A DNA stretch of 6,396 bases, taken from positions 1-6,396 of the forward strand of contig JBAYZS010000087.1 of assembly GCA_041672395.1 (NCBI GenBank), in the 5' to 3' direction. A model generated the notes under the pieces. The model was not told the DNA's origin and searched no databases. It saw only the letters and a program-made list of their open reading frames with translations. This document shows positions 1 through 5,857 of this stretch, piece by piece (within the stretch, counting starts at the first letter, position 1; every line of letters begins with the position of its first letter). The stretch comes from UBA5287 sp041672395. GTDB taxonomy: Bacteria > Bacteroidota > Bacteroidia > Bacteroidales > Dysgonomonadaceae. Both the position numbers and the translations under genes were made by a program.

Positions 1-248
1 TTGGAATTCGCATTACTACAGAAAAATTCTCCAGCGAGCTATGCAGGCAATATCGCAAACCAATCGTATCAACATCGGCTAATATAAGTGGCGAACCTTC
101 TCCCGCATCATTCAAATATATTTCAGATATTGTCAAAGAGAAAGTAGATTATGTCGTGGAATACCGACAGAGCGATGTTTCTAAAACCTCACCTTCGAGC
201 ATTATCAAATTAGATAAATCAGGTACGATTGAGATCATTAGAAAATAA
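1..248 (+). CDS. Sua5/TsaC/YciO-family protein, probable L-threonylcarbamoyladenylate synthase (3' end only)
   Basis: The first two bases belong to a split codon. The frame then runs from base 3 to the TAA at 246-248 and gives the last 81 residues of a protein whose start lies left of the window. The stretch RKPIVSTSANISGEPSP (visible residues 18-34) carries the S-x-N motif (STSAN) typical of the Sua5/YrdC/YciO fold, and the tail PSSIIKL...IEIIRK matches the usual end of the domain. The protein stops there, so it is the short single-domain form (TsaC/YrdC-like) without the extra C-terminal Sua5 domain. Family members make threonylcarbamoyl-AMP from threonine, bicarbonate and ATP in the cytoplasm, the first step towards t6A37 of ANN-decoding tRNAs. 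The N-terminal KxR part is not visible, and the paralogue YciO cannot be excluded from this fragment. The next gene overlaps or closely follows, suggesting co-transcription. Confidence 0.85.
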   Translation, partial: GIRITTEKFSSELCRQYRKPIVSTSANISGEPSPASFKYISDIVKEKVDYVVEYRQSDVSKTSPSSIIKLDKSGTIEIIRK

Positions 249-2055
249 AACATTACACTTTGTGATAGCAAAAAAAAGGTTATATGATAAATTCATGATG
301 TGGAAAAGTTCACGTACCAACGATAGGACTTTTTTGCTCTTCGTCTGTTTCTTGGTTGGGATTGCAACGGCATTGGCAGCTTATGTACTTAAACTCATAA
401 TTTATTATATACAGCTATTTCTCACAAACAGTTTCAACCCCACAGAAGCCAACTATCTATATCTTTTGTATCCAACAATCGGAATATTACTTGCGGGTCT
501 TTATGTCAAATACATTGTAAAAGACGACATCAGTCACGGCGTCACGAAGATTCTCTTTTCCATTTCGCAACGAAAAAGTCGGATCAAACCCCATAACATG
601 TATTCATCATTGATAGCAAGCTCCATTACTATCGGTTTAGGAGGATCTGTTGGAGCAGAGGCACCAATAGTTTTAACCGGTTCAGCGATCGGTTCTAATT
701 TAGGGAGATACTTCAAACTCGATCAGCGAAAGCTGATGCTATTGGTAGGATGTGGAGCTGCCGGCGCGATAGCAGGTATTTTCAAAGCCCCCATTGCAGG
801 TATCCTATTTGTAATTGAAGTTCTTTTGCTCGACCTCACATTGTCATCAATACTTCCATTATTGATCACATCCATAACAGCTACTGTTGTCTCTTACATT
901 CTTACTGGCTACGATGCAATGTTTGCTTTTTCACAAGTAGAAGCATTTAGTTTGAACAGAATTCCAGGGGTTATTGCGCTTGGTATCTTTTGTGGATTTG
1001 TATCACTTTATTTAACGCGTGTAACCGCCTGGATAGAAGACATTTTTCACGAACTATCAAGCGTCAAAAGATACTTTTTTGGAGCAATAATGCTAAGTGT
1101 TTTGATATTCTTTTTCCCTCCCCTTTTCGGTGAAGGTTACAATTCAATTGAAATGTTACTGGAAGGCGGCGATCGTTATAAGGAGATGATGGATAAAAGC
1201 TTCTTTTACTCACTTAAGAACGAATGGGGACTAGTAGTTTTTCTTACTTTGACAATGCTATTTAAAGTATTTGCAATGAGCGCCACAAATGGAGGCGGTG
1301 GAACCGGTGGAGTATTTGCCCCCACCCTTTTCATAGGCTGTATTATGGGGTTTCTATTTGCATATATTCTTAACCTACTGAATATTACACCCTATTTACC
1401 TCAAGAAAATTTTGCATTATACGGCATGGCAGGTGTAATGGCGGGAGTGATGCATGCGCCACTAACCGGCACATTCTTAATTGCCGAGCTCACAGGAGGT
1501 TACGACTTATTTTTGCCATTAATGATTGTCGCGAGTATATCTTATGGAACGATCATCATTTTTGAGAAGCATAACATTTACGCTATCCGATTAGCAAAAA
1601 AAGGAGAACTTATCACTCACAATAAAGACAAAGCAGTATTGACATTTCTTAATATCGAGCAATTACTTGAAACTAACATACCGACCCTTTCCATGTCGAT
1701 GAATTTAGGGGAGACCGTTAAAATCATATCCACCTCAAACCGAAATATTTTTCCGGTAGTTACCGAAAAAGGTGTACTGGTTGGACTTGTATATTTGAAT
1801 GACATCAGGAATATCATGTTTCGACCCGAGCTCTACGAAAGATTTAAAGTAGAAAAATTTATGGTAGGAGCAACCGTTAAGATTAACATTAACATGCCCA
1901 TGGAGAAGGTGATGAATATCTTTGAAGACACAAAAGCTTGGAATTTACCGGTGGTTGACGAAAATGAAATTTACAAGGGAATCATCTCACAATCAACCGT
2001 TTTCAATGCATACAGAGATGTATTAGTTAAGAATTATTCTGATTCAGAAGAATAG
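229..2055 (+). CDS. ClC-family chloride channel/transporter with C-terminal CBS pair
   Basis: A 608-residue inner-membrane protein moving chloride or a related anion, as a channel or an H+-coupled exchanger. Residues about 35-450 form the helix-rich ClC domain. Landmarks are SHGV (102-105, in place of GSGIP), GAEAP (142-146, equivalent to GREGP, with E144 as the gating glutamate), APIAGILFVIEV (187-198), GGVFAP (360-365) and Y451 in NIYAIRLAKKGE, matching the anion-binding tyrosine of E. coli ClC. Two CBS domains (about 475-530 and 540-597) form a cytoplasmic regulatory tail, which in other family members can bind adenine nucleotides. By alignment from memory the internal proton glutamate (E203 in E. 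coli) is V198, as in several eukaryotic chloride channels. The start is uncertain: TTG 229 overlaps the upstream gene by 20 bp, and GTG 262 is an alternative. ATG 295 seems too late because homology appears to begin near L18. fmt follows after 22 bp. Identity is sure; transport mode is not. Confidence 0.95.
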   Translation: MRSLENKTLHFVIAKKRLYDKFMMWKSSRTNDRTFLLFVCFLVGIATALAAYVLKLIIYYIQLFLTNSFNPTEANYLYLLYPTIGILLAGLYVKYIVKDDISHGVTKILFSISQRKSRIKPHNMYSSLIASSITIGLGGSVGAEAPIVLTGSAIGSNLGRYFKLDQRKLMLLVGCGAAGAIAGIFKAPIAGILFVIEVLLLDLTLSSILPLLITSITATVVSYILTGYDAMFAFSQVEAFSLNRIPGVIALGIFCGFVSLYLTRVTAWIEDIFHELSSVKRYFFGAIMLSVLIFFFPPLFGEGYNSIEMLLEGGDRYKEMMDKSFFYSLKNEWGLVVFLTLTMLFKVFAMSATNGGGGTGGVFAPTLFIGCIMGFLFAYILNLLNITPYLPQENFALYGMAGVMAGVMHAPLTGTFLIAELTGGYDLFLPLMIVASISYGTIIIFEKHNIYAIRLAKKGELITHNKDKAVLTFLNIEQLLETNIPTLSMSMNLGETVKIISTSNRNIFPVVTEKGVLVGLVYLNDIRNIMFRPELYERFKVEKFMVGATVKININMPMEKVMNIFEDTKAWNLPVVDENEIYKGIISQSTVFNAYRDVLVKNYSDSEE

Positions 2056-2077
2056 TTGAATTAAAATAAAGAGAAGT

Positions 2078-3034
2078 ATGAGAAAAGAAGATTTACGAAT
2101 TGTGTTTCTGGGAACCCCCGATTTTGCGGTTGAATCGCTGAAAGCCTTAGTTGAAAACATCTATAACATTGTTGGAGTTGTTACAATGCCCGACAAAATT
2201 GCCGGTAGAGGTCACAAAATTCAACAATCCCCTGTAAAGCAATATGCACTTTCGAAAAATCTGCCTATTTTTCAGCCCGAAAGCCTTAAGGATGAACAGT
2301 TTATCAACGATTTAAAAGAACTTAGGGCCGACTTGCAAATTGTTGTAGCATTTAGGATGTTGCCCGAAATTGTTTGGAACATGCCCCCGAAGGGAACTTT
2401 CAATCTACACGCCTCACTGCTGCCACAATACAGAGGAGCAGCCCCCATTAACTGGTCGATCATTAACGGAGAAAAAGAAACGGGAGTAACAACATTTTTC
2501 CTCAAGCATGATATTGACACAGGCAACATCATATTTCAGGAGAAAACGCCCATTTCTGATAGCGATAATGCTGGCACTTTGCACGATAGACTCATGCAAA
2601 TTGGGTCTCAACTGGTTTTAAAGACTACGGATGCAATTATCAATGACAATATTATTGCAACTTCTCAGCAAAGCGCTGATATACTGAAGTCTGCACCAAA
2701 AATATATAAAGAAACCTGTCGGATTGATTGGAGTCGGAATGCTATAGATGTCCGCAACTTCATCAGGGGATTATCGCCCTACCCTGCCGCATGGACAGAG
2801 CTCCACATACAGGATTTGGAACCGATAACGATAAAAATATTCGACTGCGAGATAATTAAAGAAACACACACACTTGATTTGGGAAGTTTGCTTCATGACA
2901 AGTCCCATATGGATGTAGCTGTGGCAGATGGCATTATCCGCTTATTGGATATTCAGCAATCCGGAAAAAAACGTATGAGTGCAAAGGATTTTTTGAATGG
3001 CTTTGCAATGCCCGAAAAGGCTATTCTTAAATAA
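2078..3034 (+). CDS. fmt: methionyl-tRNA formyltransferase
   Basis: A 318-residue cytoplasmic enzyme, about the usual length, that transfers a formyl group from 10-formyltetrahydrofolate to Met-tRNA(fMet) for translation initiation. The N-terminal Rossmann-like transferase domain (about 6-190) begins with RIVFLGTPDFAV. It includes the AGRGHK loop (42-47), which corresponds to the tRNA-contacting loop in E. coli, and the signature NLHASLLPQYRGAAPINW (109-126). The catalytic Asn-His-Asp set is visible as N109, H111 and D147 (in DTG). The C-terminal OB-like tRNA-binding domain (about 207-315) contains RGLSPYPAAWT (230-240). The ATG at 2078 fits the family N-terminus and follows an A/G-rich leader (AAAGAGAAG). 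It lies 22 bp after the ClC gene, probably in one operon. The TAA at 3032-3034 directly abuts the stop codon of the convergent gene. No key residue is missing. Confidence 0.98.
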   Translation: MRKEDLRIVFLGTPDFAVESLKALVENIYNIVGVVTMPDKIAGRGHKIQQSPVKQYALSKNLPIFQPESLKDEQFINDLKELRADLQIVVAFRMLPEIVWNMPPKGTFNLHASLLPQYRGAAPINWSIINGEKETGVTTFFLKHDIDTGNIIFQEKTPISDSDNAGTLHDRLMQIGSQLVLKTTDAIINDNIIATSQQSADILKSAPKIYKETCRIDWSRNAIDVRNFIRGLSPYPAAWTELHIQDLEPITIKIFDCEIIKETHTLDLGSLLHDKSHMDVAVADGIIRLLDIQQSGKKRMSAKDFLNGFAMPEKAILK

Positions 3035-3040
3035 TTACCA
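3029..3040. other. abutting convergent stop codons of fmt and the DUF3078 gene
   Basis: The fmt stop TAA occupies 3032-3034 and the complement of the opposite-strand stop (TTA) occupies 3035-3037, giving TAATTA with no base between the two coding regions. No GC-rich hairpin followed by a T-run is visible on either strand within about 40 bp. Transcripts from each side must therefore end inside, or run antisense into, the other gene. Confidence 0.9.
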
Positions 3041-4609
3041 TCTGAAGTTCAGCCCGAAAGTGACCGACTCATACACTTGTAAATAATTGAGTTTTGGATC
3101 CTTAGGAACTGAATCGTCATAACGAAGATTCAAATGCAATCGAGTTGAGAAATAGTTTGTCAAATCCATGTTTAACGTATTCTCAAATTCTGCCAAAACA
3201 TTCTTATAACTCGTAAAATATTTAAATCGTGATTCCCAACGGGTGTATTTATTAAAATTGAAGCGCCAGTCGGCAGTCACAGTAGAACCAAGTTCCATCT
3301 TCCCCTTCTTTCCCTCTTCGATACCATATCTTTTTACAGGAACATTAGGATTGCCAACATAACGGTAGTTCATAGAAACCGGTGAGAGGTCCAGTTTAAG
3401 GTATAAATTTCTATGTCTGATTTTTGTATAAGACTTATTCAGTTGATAAGTCATACCCACACCCGCATTCACATAAAGTGGTGCTAAAATTGAAGAACGT
3501 AATTCATTTGAATTAACTGGGTAATTATTGAACATCTGAGTTTTAATCTCAACATTTGATGAATACTGCCACTTTTTCAGGAAAGCATCCACACCCAACG
3601 ATCCATAATACCTAAGCATGTCATTACCAATCTTATAGGCACGTAGTGAATCTTCAGGTGAATTAAACAACGATAATCGCCATTCCAATGAATTATCAAA
3701 TCTAATTTTTTCCTTTCTATAGTTAGCCCGAATAACATGATTACTGTTGATATTCAAGTTATTGTTCTTTCCTCTGTACCAGTTGTCAGAAAAAAGGTTT
3801 TGTGAAAACTGCAAGCTGTGTTCACCTACAATAGTCCAATAACGGCGACCAATTTTCACTGTCTCAACATCCGGAGTTACAAGTACTACTCCCGACTGTG
3901 CATCAAGCGGCTTTCCAAAAGGTTTAAAAGTTCCAAGCACATCCTTTTCCACCTCACTTGCTTTTGGCAATCCAGCAAATTCAGCTGCAGAAAGTTTGAC
4001 ACTTTCAGGATATTTTTTGAAGTATCCATGACGTACATTCTCAATAAATTCAGTATGTTGCAATGATGGTGCGAAAGTTTGGTCCGCGTTTATCAATAAA
4101 TGCTCCTGGTGACTCACTTGGATATCAGAATAAAGAATTTTATCATCCAGATCTTTGATCCCCGTAAAAATCATTGGAAGAAAAAGCGGATTATAGAATA
4201 TTGTATCCCTGAAAGTCAATCCCTCCAACGATTCCGGATTATAAGCAAATTGCGGCAATTGCAGTGTTCCTTCGTCCGAACGTTTATAAATCGAATCGAG
4301 TAAAACTTTGGGATACACAAACCTAACAGGCTGAGCTATAATAGAATCAGGGTGTATAGGGAGTGCCGTTCCAATTGTTGAATCTTTCTTTTTTACAGTA
4401 TCTGTGGGAGGTGGAATTACTATGGGCGTGGAACGTTCATTCGTATATTCATTTATTATCTGAACCTGCTTATCGATATCTGTTATATTGTTAAATATCT
4501 CCAAACTATCTGACGAGGGCGATTGTTGACCGCTTACAGAAACAACGCCAATGGTTGTAAACAACAGAAAAATAACGGAGAAATTGAATAACCTACTATA
4601 TATTTTCAT
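3035..4609 (-). CDS. DUF3078-family outer-membrane beta-barrel protein
   Basis: A 524-residue exported protein. Residues 1-27 form a Sec signal peptide (basic MKIYSR, hydrophobic 9-24, predicted cut after VSVSG before QQ). Residues 28-130 are polar and partly Pro/Thr-rich (PIVIPPPTD at 62-70), and 131-255 form a mixed periplasmic-looking region. From about 256 the sequence alternates aromatic and polar residues in the manner of beta-strands. It includes SLQFSQNLFSDNWYRGKNNN (264-283), which matches from memory the signature of DUF3078 proteins of Bacteroidota, and it ends in FGLNFRW, an aromatic end typical of BAM substrates. Length and layout, including the long N-terminal part, agree with Bacteroides homologues I recall. 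The function of the family is not known to me, and no enzyme motif or TonB-receptor plug is seen. It is transcribed alone, divergently from lemA and convergently with fmt, from a promoter proposed at 4650-4680. Confidence 0.85.
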   Translation of the reverse strand: MKIYSRLFNFSVIFLLFTTIGVVSVSGQQSPSSDSLEIFNNITDIDKQVQIINEYTNERSTPIVIPPPTDTVKKKDSTIGTALPIHPDSIIAQPVRFVYPKVLLDSIYKRSDEGTLQLPQFAYNPESLEGLTFRDTIFYNPLFLPMIFTGIKDLDDKILYSDIQVSHQEHLLINADQTFAPSLQHTEFIENVRHGYFKKYPESVKLSAAEFAGLPKASEVEKDVLGTFKPFGKPLDAQSGVVLVTPDVETVKIGRRYWTIVGEHSLQFSQNLFSDNWYRGKNNNLNINSNHVIRANYRKEKIRFDNSLEWRLSLFNSPEDSLRAYKIGNDMLRYYGSLGVDAFLKKWQYSSNVEIKTQMFNNYPVNSNELRSSILAPLYVNAGVGMTYQLNKSYTKIRHRNLYLKLDLSPVSMNYRYVGNPNVPVKRYGIEEGKKGKMELGSTVTADWRFNFNKYTRWESRFKYFTSYKNVLAEFENTLNMDLTNYFSTRLHLNLRYDDSVPKDPKLNYLQVYESVTFGLNFRW

Positions 4610-4649
4610 AACTGCGTCTCTTTCATCTATTTAATATAATCTTAAGTTA

Positions 4650-4680
4650 CAAAGTTACAAATTATCCTCGATAAACCAAT
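4650..4680 (-). promoter_or_regulatory. candidate promoter for the DUF3078 gene (Bacteroidota type)
   Basis: Read on the minus strand, ATTG (4680-4677) is followed by a 19-nt spacer and TAACTTTG (4657-4650), an exact match to the Bacteroidota -7 consensus TAnnTTTG with a near-match to the -33 TTTG at a suitable distance. Transcription would start near 4643-4646, leaving a leader of about 35 nt before the ATG at 4609. The assignment rests on consensus matching only. Confidence 0.6.
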
Positions 4681-4726
4681 ACTTTGATTATAAAATGTTA
4701 ACCCATAAAGCATTCAGGGCAATAAA

Positions 4727-4746
4727 TTTGATAAATTTTATCCAAA
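4727..4746. repeat. near-palindrome midway in the divergent region (possible operator)
   Basis: The core GATAAA-T-TTTATC (4730-4742) is a perfect inverted repeat around one central base. TTT (4727-4729) and AAA (4744-4746) extend it if C4743 is skipped. It overlaps a direct repeat of ATAAATTT (4722-4729 and 4731-4738). One-base-centred symmetry suits a protein-binding site better than an RNA hairpin. No regulator gene is in the window, and AT-rich DNA yields such symmetry by chance fairly often. Confidence 0.3.
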
Positions 4747-4794
4747 CCTTTTTCCTTATTTTGATGATTCGCATAATAATCCAAACAATTTATT

Positions 4795-4802
4795 TATATT
4801 TG
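4795..4802 (+). promoter_or_regulatory. candidate -7 box for the lemA operon
   Basis: TATATTTG matches the Bacteroidota -7 consensus TAnnTTTG and lies 37 bp before the lemA ATG, predicting a leader of roughly 30 nt. No good -33 TTTG lies 19-21 bp upstream; the nearest TTTG (4760-4763) is 31 bp away, so the promoter would be weak or activator-dependent. A second TAnnTTTG match, TAAATTTG at 4723-4730, overlaps the palindrome but also lacks a -33 element. The box overlaps a short inverted repeat TTTGT-AC-ACAAA (4799-4810). Confidence 0.45.
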
Positions 4803-4839
4803 TACACAAACTCAATACGAACAAATTGCATATAAAACA

Positions 4840-5421
4840 ATGAAAAAGTTATCTTATCTATTATTGATTATCGTGGGTGCCATCATGCTTTCAAGCTGTC
4901 AGGGCTACAATCGAATGGTTGAAAAACAGGAAACAGTTTCTCAGCAATGGAGTAATGTTGAAAATGCATACCAACGGAGGTCGGATCTCATTCCAAATCT
5001 TGTTGCCACTGTGAAAGGTTATGCCGAGCATGAACAAGAAACTTTTACACAGGTTACCGAAGCTCGCTCAAAGGCTACGCAAATGACGGTAGATCCTACT
5101 AATTTGACCCCTGAAGCAATTCAAAAATACCAAGATGCTCAAGGTGAATTGAGTCAGGCTTTAGGGCGATTACTGCTTATTCAGGAAAATTACCCTGAGC
5201 TAAAAGCAAATCAGAACTTTATGGCTTTACAAGACGAACTTGCAGGTACTGAAAATAGAATATCGGTTGAACGAAATAAGTTTAATGAGAAAGTACAAGA
5301 TTACAACGCTTATATTCGCAAATTTCCACAAGTTATATACGCAGGGTGGTTCAAATTTGAGACGAAAGGATATTTCCAGGCGGCTCCCGGTTCTGAAACA
5401 GCTCCAAAAGTAGCGTTTTAA
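4840..5421 (+). CDS. lemA: LemA family protein, predicted lipoprotein
   Basis: A 193-residue protein of normal length for the LemA family. The N-terminus MKKLSYLLLIIVGAIMLSSC has a basic start, a hydrophobic core and a lipobox (L17-S18-S19-C20), so signal peptidase II processing with lipid on C20 is predicted. The next residues, QGYN, lack the acidic export signal described for surface lipoproteins of some Bacteroidota, so a periplasm-facing location is more likely (inference). The LemA domain spans about 22-180: YNRMVEKQETVSQQWSNVEN, then YQRRSDLIPNLVATVKGYAEHE (44-65), a helical middle, NQNFMALQDELAGTENRI (124-141), and the end FPQVIYAGWFKFETKGYF. Three or four long antiparallel helices are expected. 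The biochemical role of LemA is not established. It opens an operon with two TPM-domain genes, the first starting 13 bp downstream. The start ATG follows an A-rich leader. Confidence 0.93.
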   Translation: MKKLSYLLLIIVGAIMLSSCQGYNRMVEKQETVSQQWSNVENAYQRRSDLIPNLVATVKGYAEHEQETFTQVTEARSKATQMTVDPTNLTPEAIQKYQDAQGELSQALGRLLLIQENYPELKANQNFMALQDELAGTENRISVERNKFNEKVQDYNAYIRKFPQVIYAGWFKFETKGYFQAAPGSETAPKVAF

Positions 5422-5434
5422 CATCATTCATAGA

Positions 5435-5857
5435 ATGCTCAATAAAGTAGATCTGGACAAGGTTTCTGACGCAATCAAGAATGCCGAAAACCGAACGTCG
5501 GCAGAGATTCGCGTGTGTGTTGCCCGCAAATGCGAGGAAGACCCGCTTAATGCAGCAGCAAAAAAGTTCCGCAAGCTAAAAATGTATAAGACGAAATTGC
5601 GGAATTCTGTTCTTATATATGTAGCCCCGGTAGATCATAAAGCCGCGATATTGGGCGACATTGGTATTAACGAAGCCGCATCAGAAGGTTTTTGGGATGA
5701 TGTTTTGGAAGATATGTTCCTTCATTTTCGCAACAACGAAATTGTTCAAGGTATTTGTGAAGGAGTAGGAAAAGTTGGAGCATTAATCAATGCGCGCTAC
5801 CCGATTATGGAAAACGATGAAAACGAACTAAGCAATGAGGTTATTCAAGAAGATTAA
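5435..5857 (+). CDS. small TPM-domain protein, cytosolic form
   Basis: A 140-residue protein with no signal peptide and no hydrophobic segment long enough to cross a membrane, so it is predicted to be soluble in the cytoplasm. It consists almost entirely of one TPM domain (about 8-122). Family-like stretches are IKNAENRTSAEIRVCVARKC (14-33), DPLNAAAKKFRKLKMYKTKLRNSVLIY (36-62, with the recurring M-x-K-T-x-L-R-N pattern), AAILGDIGINEA (70-81), FWDDVLEDMFLHF (86-98) and a C-terminal acidic tail ending VIQED. TPM domains occur in the plant thylakoid protein TLP18.3 and in many bacterial envelope proteins; acid phosphatase activity is reported for the plant protein but cannot be claimed here. The gene lies 13 bp after lemA, and its end overlaps the next gene by 23 bp in another frame, suggesting translational coupling. 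Confidence 0.9.
   Translation: MLNKVDLDKVSDAIKNAENRTSAEIRVCVARKCEEDPLNAAAKKFRKLKMYKTKLRNSVLIYVAPVDHKAAILGDIGINEAASEGFWDDVLEDMFLHFRNNEIVQGICEGVGKVGALINARYPIMENDENELSNEVIQED

Larger units (their letters stand above)
4610..4839. other. 230-bp AT-rich divergent intergenic region
   Basis: This is the only sizeable non-coding stretch. It separates the leftward DUF3078 gene from the rightward lemA operon, so it needs promoters on both strands and no terminator. It holds a proposed leftward promoter, a weaker rightward -7-like box and a near-palindrome, each listed separately. No open frame with protein character, tRNA or riboswitch fold is recognisable in it. Confidence 0.8.

Noticed and set aside
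534..716. Minus-strand open frame of about 60 codons inside the ClC gene
   Set aside because: It lies opposite a strongly conserved coding region, has no recognisable domain, and is a by-product of codon usage on the other strand.
2272..2611. Two overlapping minus-strand open frames inside fmt
   Set aside because: They oppose the conserved catalytic region of fmt, overlap each other and show no protein-family features.
3010..3021. GCC-CGAAAA-GGC mini-hairpin near the end of fmt as a terminator
   Set aside because: The stem is only three base pairs and no T-run follows; it codes for normal fmt residues.
3042..3052. CTGAA-G-TTCAG palindrome at the end of the DUF3078 gene
   Set aside because: A one-base centre cannot form an RNA hairpin loop, the site lies in codons for the conserved C-terminus, and short palindromes are common.
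2273..3060. Repeated CAGCCCGAAAG near 2275 and 3050
   Set aside because: The two 11-base copies lie in unrelated coding contexts on opposite-strand genes, with no third copy noticed; likely chance.
3818..4303. Plus-strand open frames opposite the DUF3078 gene
   Set aside because: Their composition is irregular with no domain or leader, and the minus-strand gene has signal peptide and barrel features over the same bases.
5227..5427. Minus-strand open frame opposite the end of lemA
   Set aside because: It is antisense to conserved LemA residues and has no independent support.
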